A stretch of 64,000 nt of DNA from Hyposmocoma kahamanoa. Taxonomy: Eukaryota > Arthropoda > Insecta > Lepidoptera > Cosmopterigidae. The stretch spans positions 6,614,541 to 6,678,540 of the forward strand of contig NW_020653200.1 in the NCBI RefSeq assembly GCF_003589595.1, in the 5' to 3' direction. This document shows positions 46,266 through 56,117 of this stretch, piece after piece (within the stretch, counting starts at the first letter, position 1; the number at the start of each line of letters is the position of its first letter). The notes below the pieces were generated by a model. The model did no database searches, was not told the DNA's origin, and saw nothing but the letters and a program-made list of their open reading frames with translations. A program made the translations under genes and the position numbers.

Positions 46266-47613
46266 AAGGCCCATTTAGATGGGGAGAGTTTCTCGCACGC
46301 TTCGTGACGAAAACTCGTAGGCGATTATCGTAAGCAATAATCGCCATAAGATTATCGTATCATAATGTTTACATTCAGGCGAGAACTAAAATCTCGCCTA
46401 CGATTATGTCATACGAGATTCGCAAGCAACTTAATCGCCTCCTCGACTGTTTACACGGAGAAATATGTAGTAAGGAGATTCTTGCTTACGAGTTTTCGAC
46501 TTGTCTAAACACGATCTCGTATGACATTTTTTCAAGTTCATACGATTATCGTACAAATCGGTTCGAACCGTTTTGAGTGCGAGAATTGCGGTATGACTAT
46601 GGATATATCAAAATGATGCAAAAACCATTCAAATTTGAAACTGCTGATAATATTAAGTTCATTGCACTGTATAGAAATATAATTTTGACTTATCATTTTT
46701 TTTTAAATTTTATAACTACTGACACAAACAAAAACTGACAATTATGATAAATTTATAGGGCGAGTGAGTGCGTGCGCGCGGGCGTGCGTGCGTGAGTGAG
46801 TGAGTGAGTGAGTGGTGAGTGAGTGGTGAGTGAGTGAGTGAGTCAGTGAGTGGTGAGTGAGTGAGTGGTGAGTGAGTGAGTGGTGAGTGAGTGAGTGGTG
46901 AGTGAGTGAGTGAGTGTGTGAGTGAGTGAGTGGTGAGTGAGTGAGTGAGTGAGTGAGTGAGTGAGTGGGTGAGTGAGTGGGTGAGTGAGTGGTGAGTGAG
47001 TGGGTAAGTGAGTGAGTGAGTGAGTAGGGAGTGAGTGGGGAGTGAGTGAGTGGGGAGTTAGTGAGGAGTGTTTATTGAAAAGTACATTTACTTGAAAAGT
47101 CGTGTCGGCCATCTTGGATTTAGAAATAAATGCTATGTTCGTAATGAGCACCCCCAAATACCTCAAAAAGGATACCCAACTTGCCATTATTTGAAAAGTG
47201 CGGGCACGATTTTGCATCCTGGATTTAGAAAGGAGTGCCATATTCGTTACGAGAGCACCCTAAATACTATATTGCCCACGCTATATTCGACCACAGAGGC
47301 ACTCACTCACTCAACGTTATTTGAAATTTTTTTTTCGCGCTCGTTCCATTAATTCTTGTCTTAGAAAAGCAGTGATAATTAAAACACCCTCGCGCACTGC
47401 ATTCGTGGTAGAAACGGCTGGCACAGAAACTCGAAATACGATTTTTGCTTTCGAGTTCTGTTTACACGGAGACGTTCAATATTGAAAGGCGAGGAGATTA
47501 TCGCTCACGTGGACGGTCGATAATCGCGAATGTTTAGACGAGGAAAGTTTTTTTATAGTCTTTCGATAATCGCATCTTCGAGACGAGAAACTCTCTCCAT
47601 CTAAATGGGCCTT
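46266..47613. mobile_element. Nested non-autonomous transposon
   Basis: 1348 bp inserted in copy 2 of the 99-bp-repeat element. TA lies at 46264-46265 and 47614-47615. The terminal inverted repeats of about 30 bp have one mismatch and start AAGGCCCATTTAGATGG. Comparison with copy 1 (GAAATTAATGCTACATTCG near 31860) shows the empty site, differing by one base. Subterminal regions are full of short palindromes of CGATTATCG type. The interior holds a (GTGA)n array and an inverted piece of the 99-bp repeat. TA or TTA are both possible duplications. Confidence 0.82.
46760..47069. repeat. (GTGA)n microsatellite
   Basis: About 310 bp of GAGT/GTGA repeats with GGTGA interruptions. It generates spurious Ser-Leu-Thr-His repeats in the minus-strand frame. 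Confidence 0.97.
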
Positions 47614-49027
47614 TATGCTACATTCGTAATAAGCACTCTAAAACTCCTCGAAAACGTCTATAATTCTCAATCGTTACTGTCGATCGACAATGTCGAGAAA
47701 ATCTGTAGGCACCTTATTAAATACTACCCAATTCTTATTTAACTCATATATGAACAAAAACCTACAAGCGAGTTTAAGTGCGACAATCGAATTTGAATAT
47801 ATAAATAGCCTGATATTATCTGTGAGTATGTTTACATGAAAAGTACACGATAACAATTAAGAACCTGAACCTGAAAGTTATTTATACACGATTTTGGAGA
47901 ACTGACGATGACTTTTTAGTCAGTGTTAGTTTCCTGAAATAATTTTAGTTAAGAACTTTTGAGTCTGGGCAAGACAATTTTTTTAAATGAGTGTATGATG
48001 AACAAGAATAATGATTTTTCACATGAAACTAATGAAGGCAAATACTAAATATATTTCGTAAAAATAGCTAACGTAAATTCCCTACAATGTTATTGCGGCG
48101 GTGTACATTTGTAGAAATTTTGCAACCGTCGCGATATTGCCTATTCTCAAAAAAATTACGTAATATAATTATTTTGAAACAGAATAGCAAAATGGGGAGA
48201 AAAAACCCGTTACTTTGCAACATTTTCGTATCTTGTTGCAACGAAATTAATTTTCTGTTTTAGTGAATATTTACATAAAAATACAATTTGAAACGGGTTA
48301 CTTCCTTGTGGAATGTGATGTTAGTGTCTATTTTATATTTGTCTGATCTATTTTTAAACCCAATTACCGCACATTTCGTCATTTTCAGCAAAAATTTTTG
48401 AGCTGCTCGCGGTGCAACTTGACCTTGAGCACTGACAGCCCGCTCGCTCGTGTAAGCCCATAGGGCGTCCTACAATTTGCCTCACTTAGCGTGTGCGGGC
48501 TAGGTTTCTATGTTTGGAGTCTGTAAACTATGTTAAGTTTCCTAACACCCAACTACAGAGTTGAAGTCAAACAAGTCGTTATTGCTATTTCTCAGTTTTA
48601 TAGTGCAACTTAAATATGAAGAATTTTTTTTTTGCACAAAATTGCACAAAACTTGGTATTTTTCGTGCTACAGATCGTGCCGAAAGTTGGATTTTTCGCA
48701 TGCTTTTTACTTTTCCATTTTTTTTTAAATTTACTGTTGTTTCAAGTCTTAAACATAGAACTAAAGAGGTTGTATATTTATTTAATATTTATGTGCTTTG
48801 TCACGTAAGTCATTCGATGTTAAAACTTATATTTACTTACAAACATCTTATTTGTTTAAATTGTGTGTTTTATAAAACAACGGGTTACATTTAAAAATAC
48901 CAAAATATTTTCCATAAAGGTGGCTGATTGAGTATTAACATTTAACAGTGACCGGATTGGAGTATTACGCGAACCGCTGGGTGCCGCGCCACTAAAATAG
49001 TAATTTCAATGTGGCTGAATACTGGCA

Positions 49028-49273
49028 AGATTCGCTCTGGACCTTTTGGAGGGAAAAGTGTCGTTTTTATTTTGACTTTCAATTATTTTGTGAAATCTAG
49101 TTTAAAGTGGAATAGGATAGTGCTATTGTGCCTTAATCGAAGATTAAAACGCGAAATTATACGAATCTCGAACTAAAATACCCGTATCGGCCCGTTTTAT
49201 GGAATCCCGAGTCAATCCAAACACGCCGCCTCAAATTGCCTATCCTCTTTGTGGCGGCCATATTTACAGAAAC
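49028..49273. repeat. 246-bp repeat, inverted partner of 32941-33186
   Basis: Inverse complement of 32941-33186 with four mismatches and no gaps by eye. The flanking sequences are unrelated, so this is a discrete repeat unit. Confidence 0.92.
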
Positions 49274-49915
49274 ATAATTAAACTTCATGCACCAAAAAAG
49301 AATAATGTACCAAGACTTGGCTGTATGGTGTAAAACCTTTGCCTTTTCCTTTATGGAAAGAAGAAAAAAAAAAGAATACTGGCAACAGTTGCATTGTACT
49401 CTGAATTTTTATCAGGCAAAGAAATAAAATGAGTTTTTTTTAAATACTGATTCATTTTGCTTTCAATATAGTTTTTTCGCAAATGCAATAAAAAAACGTC
49501 GTTTGATACACGTGAGGATATGTCATTTTCGCTTGTCTCAAGTTTTGACCCTCGCCTCTGGCTCGGGCCAAGAAGCCTCGAGTCTTGTGAATAATGACTA
49601 ACTTCCGCACTTGTATCAAAAATATTCTGGTATGTGTCTCTAAAAATAGTATACGAGTCTTATCTACATATGTGTCATTTCCTACAAAGATTATAATTTT
49701 TAACATTCACAACTTCACTTATCATATCAATTATGCGGCTTAGAATCATTTCGAAAGATTACAGTTTATCAATGGACAGTCGTTGATAGATATAGTTTTT
49801 GCTTTTAATTAAATATGTGTGAAGTATCAACTACAACATGAATTTTATCTTTTGCTTTCTCAGTACACGACATGATTAAGTACAAGAACGCTCAACGTAT
49901 GTAGGTAATAATAAT

Positions 49916-50165
49916 GTTTTTTTATGATACCAAGTGACACGACGAACAAGTCACGCACCTGGTGGTAAGTGACACGCCTGTCCATAACAGTTGCATTGCC
50001 ACTCAGAGCTTTAAATCGCAAACATCTGAGGGGCACTGCCTCTGACCTCGTCACTCTGAGACAAGTTGACAAGTCCCACGTGCCTGTAATTTCACTAGCA
50101 CCCTTCAAAACCGAAACGCAGTAAAGCTCATGCACATTACTGCTTGGCGGCAGGAATAGGTAAAA
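49916..50165 (-). repeat. Interspersed repeat, copy 2
   Basis: Starts with the ACCAAGTGACACGACGAACA piece also seen near 25160 and 40650. It then carries the block 50022-50163 that is inverse to 10442-10592 (GGCACTGCCTCTGACC, CTGTAATTTCACTAGCACCC, GGCGGCAGGAATAGGTAA). Confidence 0.65.
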
Positions 50166-51178
50166 TACAACTCTTTCACAAGCTCTACTGTTACAGAAGT
50201 GTACTCGTATGTTTATAATGTTATATGTGATTGCTAACGCAATTACCAAAGTTTTTTGTCATTAAGCCTTATAAAAAGTTGGTTCTTACTATCTACTTTT
50301 AGTTACTCGATGACTTGAGTTTGACGTATATTGCCAGTCCAATGTCCTAAGGCCGGGGATATACTATTGGTTCTTAAAACACGGATCTTCTTCATTTCGC
50401 TTAGGTAGATTTGAATGATTCTGATTGCAGCACATTAATTTACAACAAATTTGACTAGTAAGTATGTAGCTCTACTCGTATTAACAATAATGATAACATC
50501 GCGTGCGTCGCTACAGGAATCCCAAGTTAACATCTGTGCCTAACAGTGTTTACTTTTATTGATCGTAATGACCGTGATAAGTGTATGGTCTCACTACGGG
50601 GAAGAAATTGTAATACTGTGCTACAGTTATAATGATCAAAACAGCTATAGAAATGTATTTTTGAAAAGTAAAGCATTTATTACATTTTTCTAAAAGTAAA
50701 TTTAGATTTGTAAGTAATTAGTCACTACAGAAAGAAATTAAAAACAAAATAGAACATTCACTTAAAAAGGCTTACACAATATCGCTAAAAAACGCCAAGC
50801 AATGATTTCACAGTAAAACAATGTATATTGTTTAAAGAAAGGAAATAAATAGGTTAGTCAATTGCGAATTATGTATGCAGGAACATTGATCAATCTAATA
50901 ATGTCTACATATACAGATATGTACCAATATACATAGGTACTATTATGAACACATAGCAAGGCTTTATAAATATACGCTTCGCTCACTCACAAAAACCAGG
51001 AAAACGGCTTGTTTAAACAGACAAAGAGTTGCACAGACTAAGTGATAATATGCGCACATATACTAACCTCTCCAGTATCCTATTTGCAATTAACGTTTAT
51101 TTATTACAAATATAATACACGTACTAGTAATGCACGTATGTATAATTACAAGATAAATAAAGCTAATATCCAACTTAC

Positions 51179-51404
51179 CCTTGACAACTTCGTTTCTATG
51201 AACATTGTTGGTGACGGATACAAACTTGTTTCCAATGTGGAATTTGGAGGACTTGGATACGTTTAATTTGGATATGACCGGTGTGTTACTGGTGGAGGGT
51301 ACAGGCACAGGGGGCAGCGCCTCGTGGTTATCGATGATCACCACCTCTGATCCGGTGCTCGAGCGAGCGCCCGCAACAGTGGGTTCTTCGCCGCTTGGCC
51401 ACAT
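51179..51404 (-). CDS. PGRP receptor, cytoplasmic N-terminal exon with RHIM-like motif
   Basis: Start ATG at 51404; donor GTCAAGG before GTAAGT at 51179, phase 1. It encodes about 75 residues: acidic/Pro-rich (HEALPPVPVPSTSNTPV), then SKLNVSKSSKFHIGNKFVSV, then TNNVHRNEVVKG. There is no signal peptide or hydrophobic segment. The FHIGN core in a Ser/Asn-rich context resembles the cryptic RHIM used by PGRP-LC and IMD to form signalling amyloids; this is inferred from pattern only. It is the nearest upstream phase-1 donor for both transmembrane exons, giving VVKD-VSFPR (A) or VVKG-KFLC (B). The frame stays open for about 14 codons before the ATG, so an earlier start cannot be excluded. Confidence 0.75.
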
Positions 51405-51560
51405 TACAACTGGTAGTACATAAAACCGGAGATTCCAACTGACGTAAGCGCTAATTGAAGTACAAATGACGACGGCTCAGTGCGTTGTCAAGAGCGCGAC
51501 TGACTTCGTTGTCTGACCGTCTCTCGCGTTTGCAAACAAAACTGATAACGGCCATGAATT
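51405..51560 (-). promoter_or_regulatory. Probable promoter / 5' UTR of the PGRP receptor
   Basis: GC-richer than its surroundings. On the minus strand it has an arthropod-type initiator TCAGT (51503-51499), about 97 nt before the ATG, and a second TCAGAC just upstream. GGAGATTCC (51428-51436) resembles a Rel/NF-kB half-consensus. These motifs are short and only suggestive. Confidence 0.3.
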
Positions 51561-52487
51561 AGCACTACTTGATTCGCTAGCGACTCATCATTGTAATAAT
51601 GATTTTTCCTGCAATGAGGTCAATTTATTTACTTACTTTATATCGTTGCACTTTATGCCTAACTTATATTTGTGTCATATTTTGGTCAGAGAACTGACGG
51701 TTGCGACGATAATCTACGTATAACTTCGTCCTTCACTCGCGAAAAGCTTCGCGTCTTAAGTGGTTTAGGTTGAGTCTAGTACAGAGGCAACAAAGGAATT
51801 TTAAATATGATAAAATTACTAATACTAAATATATTACACACGTTCAAGTAAATACATGGAGTCAAAATACAATATGAGAAACGAGATTAATAATTGTTAT
51901 GTGCTGATCCATTATAGGCTTCCTTGATTATTCTAAGAAAATGTAAATCGATGATCGATTTTACTCAACCGAATTTGCACCTTGCTATGAATTAATAAAT
52001 AAATAAATTACTAAGACAGTATGTATAATGAAACCTGTAACAAAATTATCTCTTATAAATAAATAAAATATAAATAAATAAATTGTTTATTGAATAACTT
52101 ATTATACAAAGGAATAACTTAAGACTAATTATGCGTATCAACGAAAAATTTAACACATATACCTGAACTAGGAGAATCCTGTATTTCAGGTAAAAAGTAC
52201 TAATTACATAGGGCAACAAAGGCAGCCAGGATCCTGTAGTGAGCCTTTTGCGTCTTTAATTGCTTATAATAGCGGTCTTTTTTGAATTAACAAATCGCAA
52301 GTTGATAAAATTAAGCTTTGATTCCTCATTGGTCAATACATTACGTGGCTAGTGCGGTAAGAAGTCAGCAGCAGAAATAAACTCGTTTATGCAGGTGCCG
52401 TGTGTCGACAAGAGCCGTTGTGCCATGTCCGCCATTTTTTTTCTCAGCAAGTGGTGTTCGCATAACGGGTAAGAAAAGTTAGGTTTC

Positions 52488-52716
52488 GATAAATAAATAA
52501 ATAATAAATAAATAACGCACACACTCAACATAGCCCCGCACTAGGGAAACCCTGTGTCGCGGGTGCCATGGACACACACATAGACAACCACAAATTACAC
52601 CCAAACTCACGAGAGAAATAAATGTAAGCCATACAAACATTTCTCCCGGCCCGGGAATCGAACCTGGGACCTCTGTGTGGCAGTCCGGCATGGTAACCGT
52701 TCGGCCACGGAGGCAG
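52488..52716 (-). mobile_element. tRNA-derived SINE, full-length
   Basis: In minus sense it begins CTGCCTCCGTGGCCGAACGG, an A-box-like segment, followed 50-60 bp on by the B-box GGTTCGATTCC. It then has a unique body (CATGGCACCCGCGACACAGG) and ends in a (TAAA/TTTA)n tail at 52488-52516. The head folds poorly as a functional tRNA and is fused to the body, so it is a SINE, not a tRNA gene. A truncated relative is at 62868-63022. Confidence 0.82.
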
Positions 52717-52814
52717 TTAAAAGTGACTGTTTTTTCTCCACTTTGTGTTACTTATTAGATTATCTATTCAATTTCATTAATACTGTAATAATTTGTCACT
52801 AATTTACGTGCAAA

Positions 52815-53520
52815 TTGAGGGGCTGGCTACTGGAGACTTCGCTTTTTGTAAGAAATCCAATGCTCAGCCTCCGGGGGCTGACTTTTGGGTAAATCGTATA
52901 TTTTTCAAATCATGACAAAAATTAAATCGCTTAAACCGTTACAACAAAATGTTCAAATTTAACTTAACATTCCCTATACAATTTTATGAAAAACCCAGTA
53001 GTCAGCCCTATTTGTAAATATTTTTTTATAAGGATGACCACTGGGTTTTGCGGTATCAGTGTCCAGTCGTCCCTTATTATGTAGGTATGGCTATGGTATG
53101 GCTAATAAATTTATTATTTAACTGTATTAACGAGGGTATTTTTATTATTTTTAGTAAAAAAATGGCACCAAGACCGATATACTCGTGTCCCATAATTTCG
53201 TTGATTTTCATATACAATTATTGTTGATTTTGTCTCATTACTATTGATAAGTTAGGGCTGAGTACAGGGTACATAGAGGCTGTTTATTGGATTTTAGAGG
53301 CTGACTACTGGGAAAAAGTGCCATTTTTTCTTTGAACCTAAATATAATATCAGTGCAGAAGATTTTTATTTGTTACATTATTTATATTAAAACTATAATA
53401 AATGATTGATCAAACAAGGTTGTACATTTTTTTATCCGACCTACTCTGTACAAATAACTAAGATTCAAAATTGAAATTCCCGTTCAAAGGCTGACTATTG
53501 GTGCCGTTACCCTAAATTTT
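52815..53520. other. Region with a recurring GGCTGACTAYTGGG motif
   Basis: The phrase appears in variants at about 52820, 52876, 53003 (inverse), 53038, 53253, 53297 and 53498, in otherwise unrelated AT-rich DNA. No gene is visible. Could be internal repeats of an uncharacterised transposon. Confidence 0.5.
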
Positions 53521-54605
53521 TTTTATATAGTTTATATAGTTTATATATAAACAAAAAAATAATAACTATACAATAAAATGCAATGATATACCTTTACGCT
53601 TCAATTATACAACATTTATTTTGGGATAAGTAAAAGTAATAAATTCTCTGTATCATCGTAGGACATGTTTCGAAGGTAGAATTTTCTTAACCTTTATGTA
53701 ACAAAAATGATATATGGCCAATTTGGCGTTTAATTTATTGTACAGAAATGGCCCAAGAAACACAAAACATCTGGAAATAAACACATGTTTTGATGATACA
53801 ATTTTGGGGCAGACAAATCTTTCCGTCTTTTGTTAGTGTTTTCAGTACAATATGGGAGTGCAACGTGCTGTTTGAGAACTGTGAACTTAATAAATAATTG
53901 CCTTACCTTTCCCAAAGTGAGCGATAACGCCCCCTTGTGGGCGCTGCAGGCCTAAAGGCGAGCGGTAAGAGACCTAGAAAAAAAAATGGGGGCGTTGTGT
54001 AGAGGCTTAGGGATTTCATCTAGGAAGAGTGTCAGACACCGACTGAGCTCTCGATCCTCGACTACAACTTGTGAACATCAACTAATATTTATACTTAATT
54101 AAGAGATTGCTCAAACTAACTCGGTTCGATATTTCTCTCCGTGTAGTTCATATATCTGTCCTCTTTATTGAATAAATAAAATAAAAATCATGTCAATCGG
54201 TCGCTCCGTTTCGAAATGAAAGTAGACACAAACAAACAAATAAAAAGGCAACAGACACCGTTTCGCATTTTAATAGTTGTTAGCATTCCTGGATGGGTAA
54301 TTTTCGTAGATAGTAGACCGCGGGCAATCATGTTTGAACTAGTTTTTCAAATAACCCGATTTGTGCATTTCTATATCAATCGGCTGGTTCATAGAATACT
54401 TGTTGAGTACGATTGAGCCTCGAATGAAATAAACGAATTTATGCATGTTTGTCTTATTCCTGTCGGTGTGTGCTGCTTATGCAATCCTATTTAGACAACG
54501 TAATATTTGTTTTATTTTCATTTGCGTTTTCGCGCGTAAAAGATAAATAGTACTTAAGTTCAACACTTACTTACGTATTTCTCAAAACAAAACAATATCG
54601 GAAGT

Positions 54606-55638
54606 AAAAAAGAAGAGACGGCAATACTGTGCGGAATATATTAAATTCGGATTCATTGAAAATCCCACAAACCCGTCGTCGCCTTTGTGCCTGCTATGTC
54701 TAAAAACATTTTCGAATGAAGCAATGAATAAAATTTCATTTCATTTAATTTCATGTCATTTAAATAAAATGCATCCAGATAAGAAAGACAAGATGTAGCA
54801 TATTCTCAAGACCTAGAGAAGAAGTATAATACTCAGCCAAGTGTAGCAAAACTCTTTTCAGCGGCTGCTAAGCAAGATGACGACGGACTTCGAGCTTCGT
54901 ACAATATCTGTTTGTTAAGTGCTCAAAGAGGCAAACCACACAACATCGGAGAAGAGTTAATTTTGCCAGTAATAAAGGGAGTAATAACAACCGTGCTTCA
55001 TAAATCGGCCGCAGATATTGTCCGAAAAATTCCTTTGAGTAATAATTCTGTGCAAAGACGAATTAATGAAATGGCTGAAAACATTGAAGAATCATTGTGC
55101 AATCATCTGATGACTAGTCAATTCTCAATTCAGCTCGATGAGTCCACTTTACCAACTAATGAAGCATTGTTGCTGTCATTATTGTTGTGTTCGTGAGGTG
55201 TATTAAAGATGAGAAAATATGTGAACAAATATTGTTTGCCAGAAATTTAGAGACCGATACAAAAGGCGAAACCATATTCAATACATTCGCAGCAGCAACG
55301 ACATGAATCTTTAACTGCAAGGCGATGAACTAAATTTAATTAAAACAAAAAATGTCGTTGCTGCTTTCACAGCCAAACTGCTTCTGCACAAAAAGAATAT
55401 GGGCAGACGTGAGTTTCATAATTTTCCGAATTTATTAGTATCCTGCAGTAACGACGACTTGTTTGCCTACTGCCAACATTTGGAAAACCTTCACATTAAC
55501 TTCACCGAACGATACCAGGACATTATGAACTTGGAAATACCAGACTGGGTGTTGGATCCGTTTTCAAATGACAACACGGCAATATCACCTCAGCTGGAAG
55601 AAGAGGTTATAGATTTGACAACGAACCTGCAATTGTAG
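54606..55638 (+). pseudogene. hAT transposase, BED-finger type, decayed
   Basis: Pieces in several frames: RRQYCAEYIKFGFIENPTNP and SPLCLLCLKTF (BED zinc finger with two Cys), KKYNTQPSVAKLFSAAAKQD, RASYNICLLSAQRGKPHNIG, then SNNSVQRRINEMAENIEESL and FSIQLDEST. This is the pattern of ZBED5/SCAND3/FAM200-like proteins. A further piece carries FPNLL and LEIPDWVLDPF. Stops and frameshifts separate them, an internal segment is missing, and the C-terminal hAT dimerisation region is absent. Confidence 0.8.
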
Positions 55639-55770
55639 CCTGGATTGTGGTCAATCGTTCAACGATTCTTGATAGCATTCCCATCGTTATATTTTTGAGT
55701 ACGTGGTTTTAGTAATCTCTGTCTGAATACTATAAAGTTGCGTTTCAATAATCATTCTCATTGGCAGGTG

Positions 55771-55855
55771 TAGCCCGTAAGAGTTAATTTGAGACCTGAG
55801 CGCCGTTGTGTACTACCTACTGCGCTCAGGTCTCAAGTTAACTTTTGCGGGTTAT
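55771..55855. repeat. 33-bp imperfect inverted repeat
   Basis: The left arm contains GTTAATTTGAGACCTGAGCG; the right arm is its inverse with three to four mismatches and an 18-nt spacer. It lies between the hAT coding relic and the hAT right end. Confidence 0.85.
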
Positions 55856-56117
55856 AGTAAAAATCTCGTTTAGAATGAATGTTTAATCCCCGTGATATAG
55901 CTCACAATAATCAATTTAATTTGAAGTTATAGTGGTTTTTAAGTAGGTGAAAAAATGGGGGCGCTAAAAAATAATTTATTCTCAAAGTGGGCAGTAGACA
56001 AAATAAGTTTGGGAACCCCTGCCTTACTGTTAGTACCTTACACGACTTATACAGAAGGTCAGTGGGGTAAAGGAAAGGGCGGAAAGTAGAATCCTTTAGA
56101 ACCGCTCGCTGGGCTCT

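Larger units (their letters stand above)
45348..48512. mobile_element. Non-autonomous DNA transposon, copy 2, with nested insertion
   Basis: The left end, TTAGAATAATAACGCATAGAA, matches copy 1 (30822-32427). The flanking TTTGGAGTC duplication is at 45339-45347 and 48513-48521. The right end stops at GGTTTCTATG and lacks the last 15 or so bases of the inverted repeat, although the duplication is intact. Left flank, 99-bp array and right third match copy 1 in order and orientation. The extra length comes from a 1.35-kb nested element and about 300 bp near 48030-48350 that has no counterpart in copy 1. Confidence 0.8.
53907..56019 (+). mobile_element. hAT (ZBED5/SCAND3-like) transposon relic
   Basis: The right end contains the inverse of a typical hAT terminus (GGGGTTCCCAAACTT). 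The left end begins CTTTCCCAAAGTGAGCGATA, a degraded counterpart. An 8-bp direct repeat, TGCCTTAC, occurs at 53899-53906 and 56020-56027, the size expected for hAT. The exact left boundary is uncertain by a few bases. It contains a decayed transposase with a BED-type zinc finger. Confidence 0.65.

Noticed and set aside
46843..47241. 132-codon minus ORF rich in Ser-Leu-Thr-His
   Set aside because: Translation of the (GTGA)n microsatellite joined to a 99-bp repeat unit; not a protein gene.
30822..49273. Segmental duplication of the whole PGRP intron
   Set aside because: Shared repeats occur in a different order, and one is inverted, on the two sides of cassette B, so independent insertions are more likely.
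52616..52716. tRNA-like sequence with A and B boxes
   Set aside because: It is fused to a repeated body and an A/T-rich tail, and a truncated copy exists at 62868-63022. It is a SINE head, not a tRNA gene.
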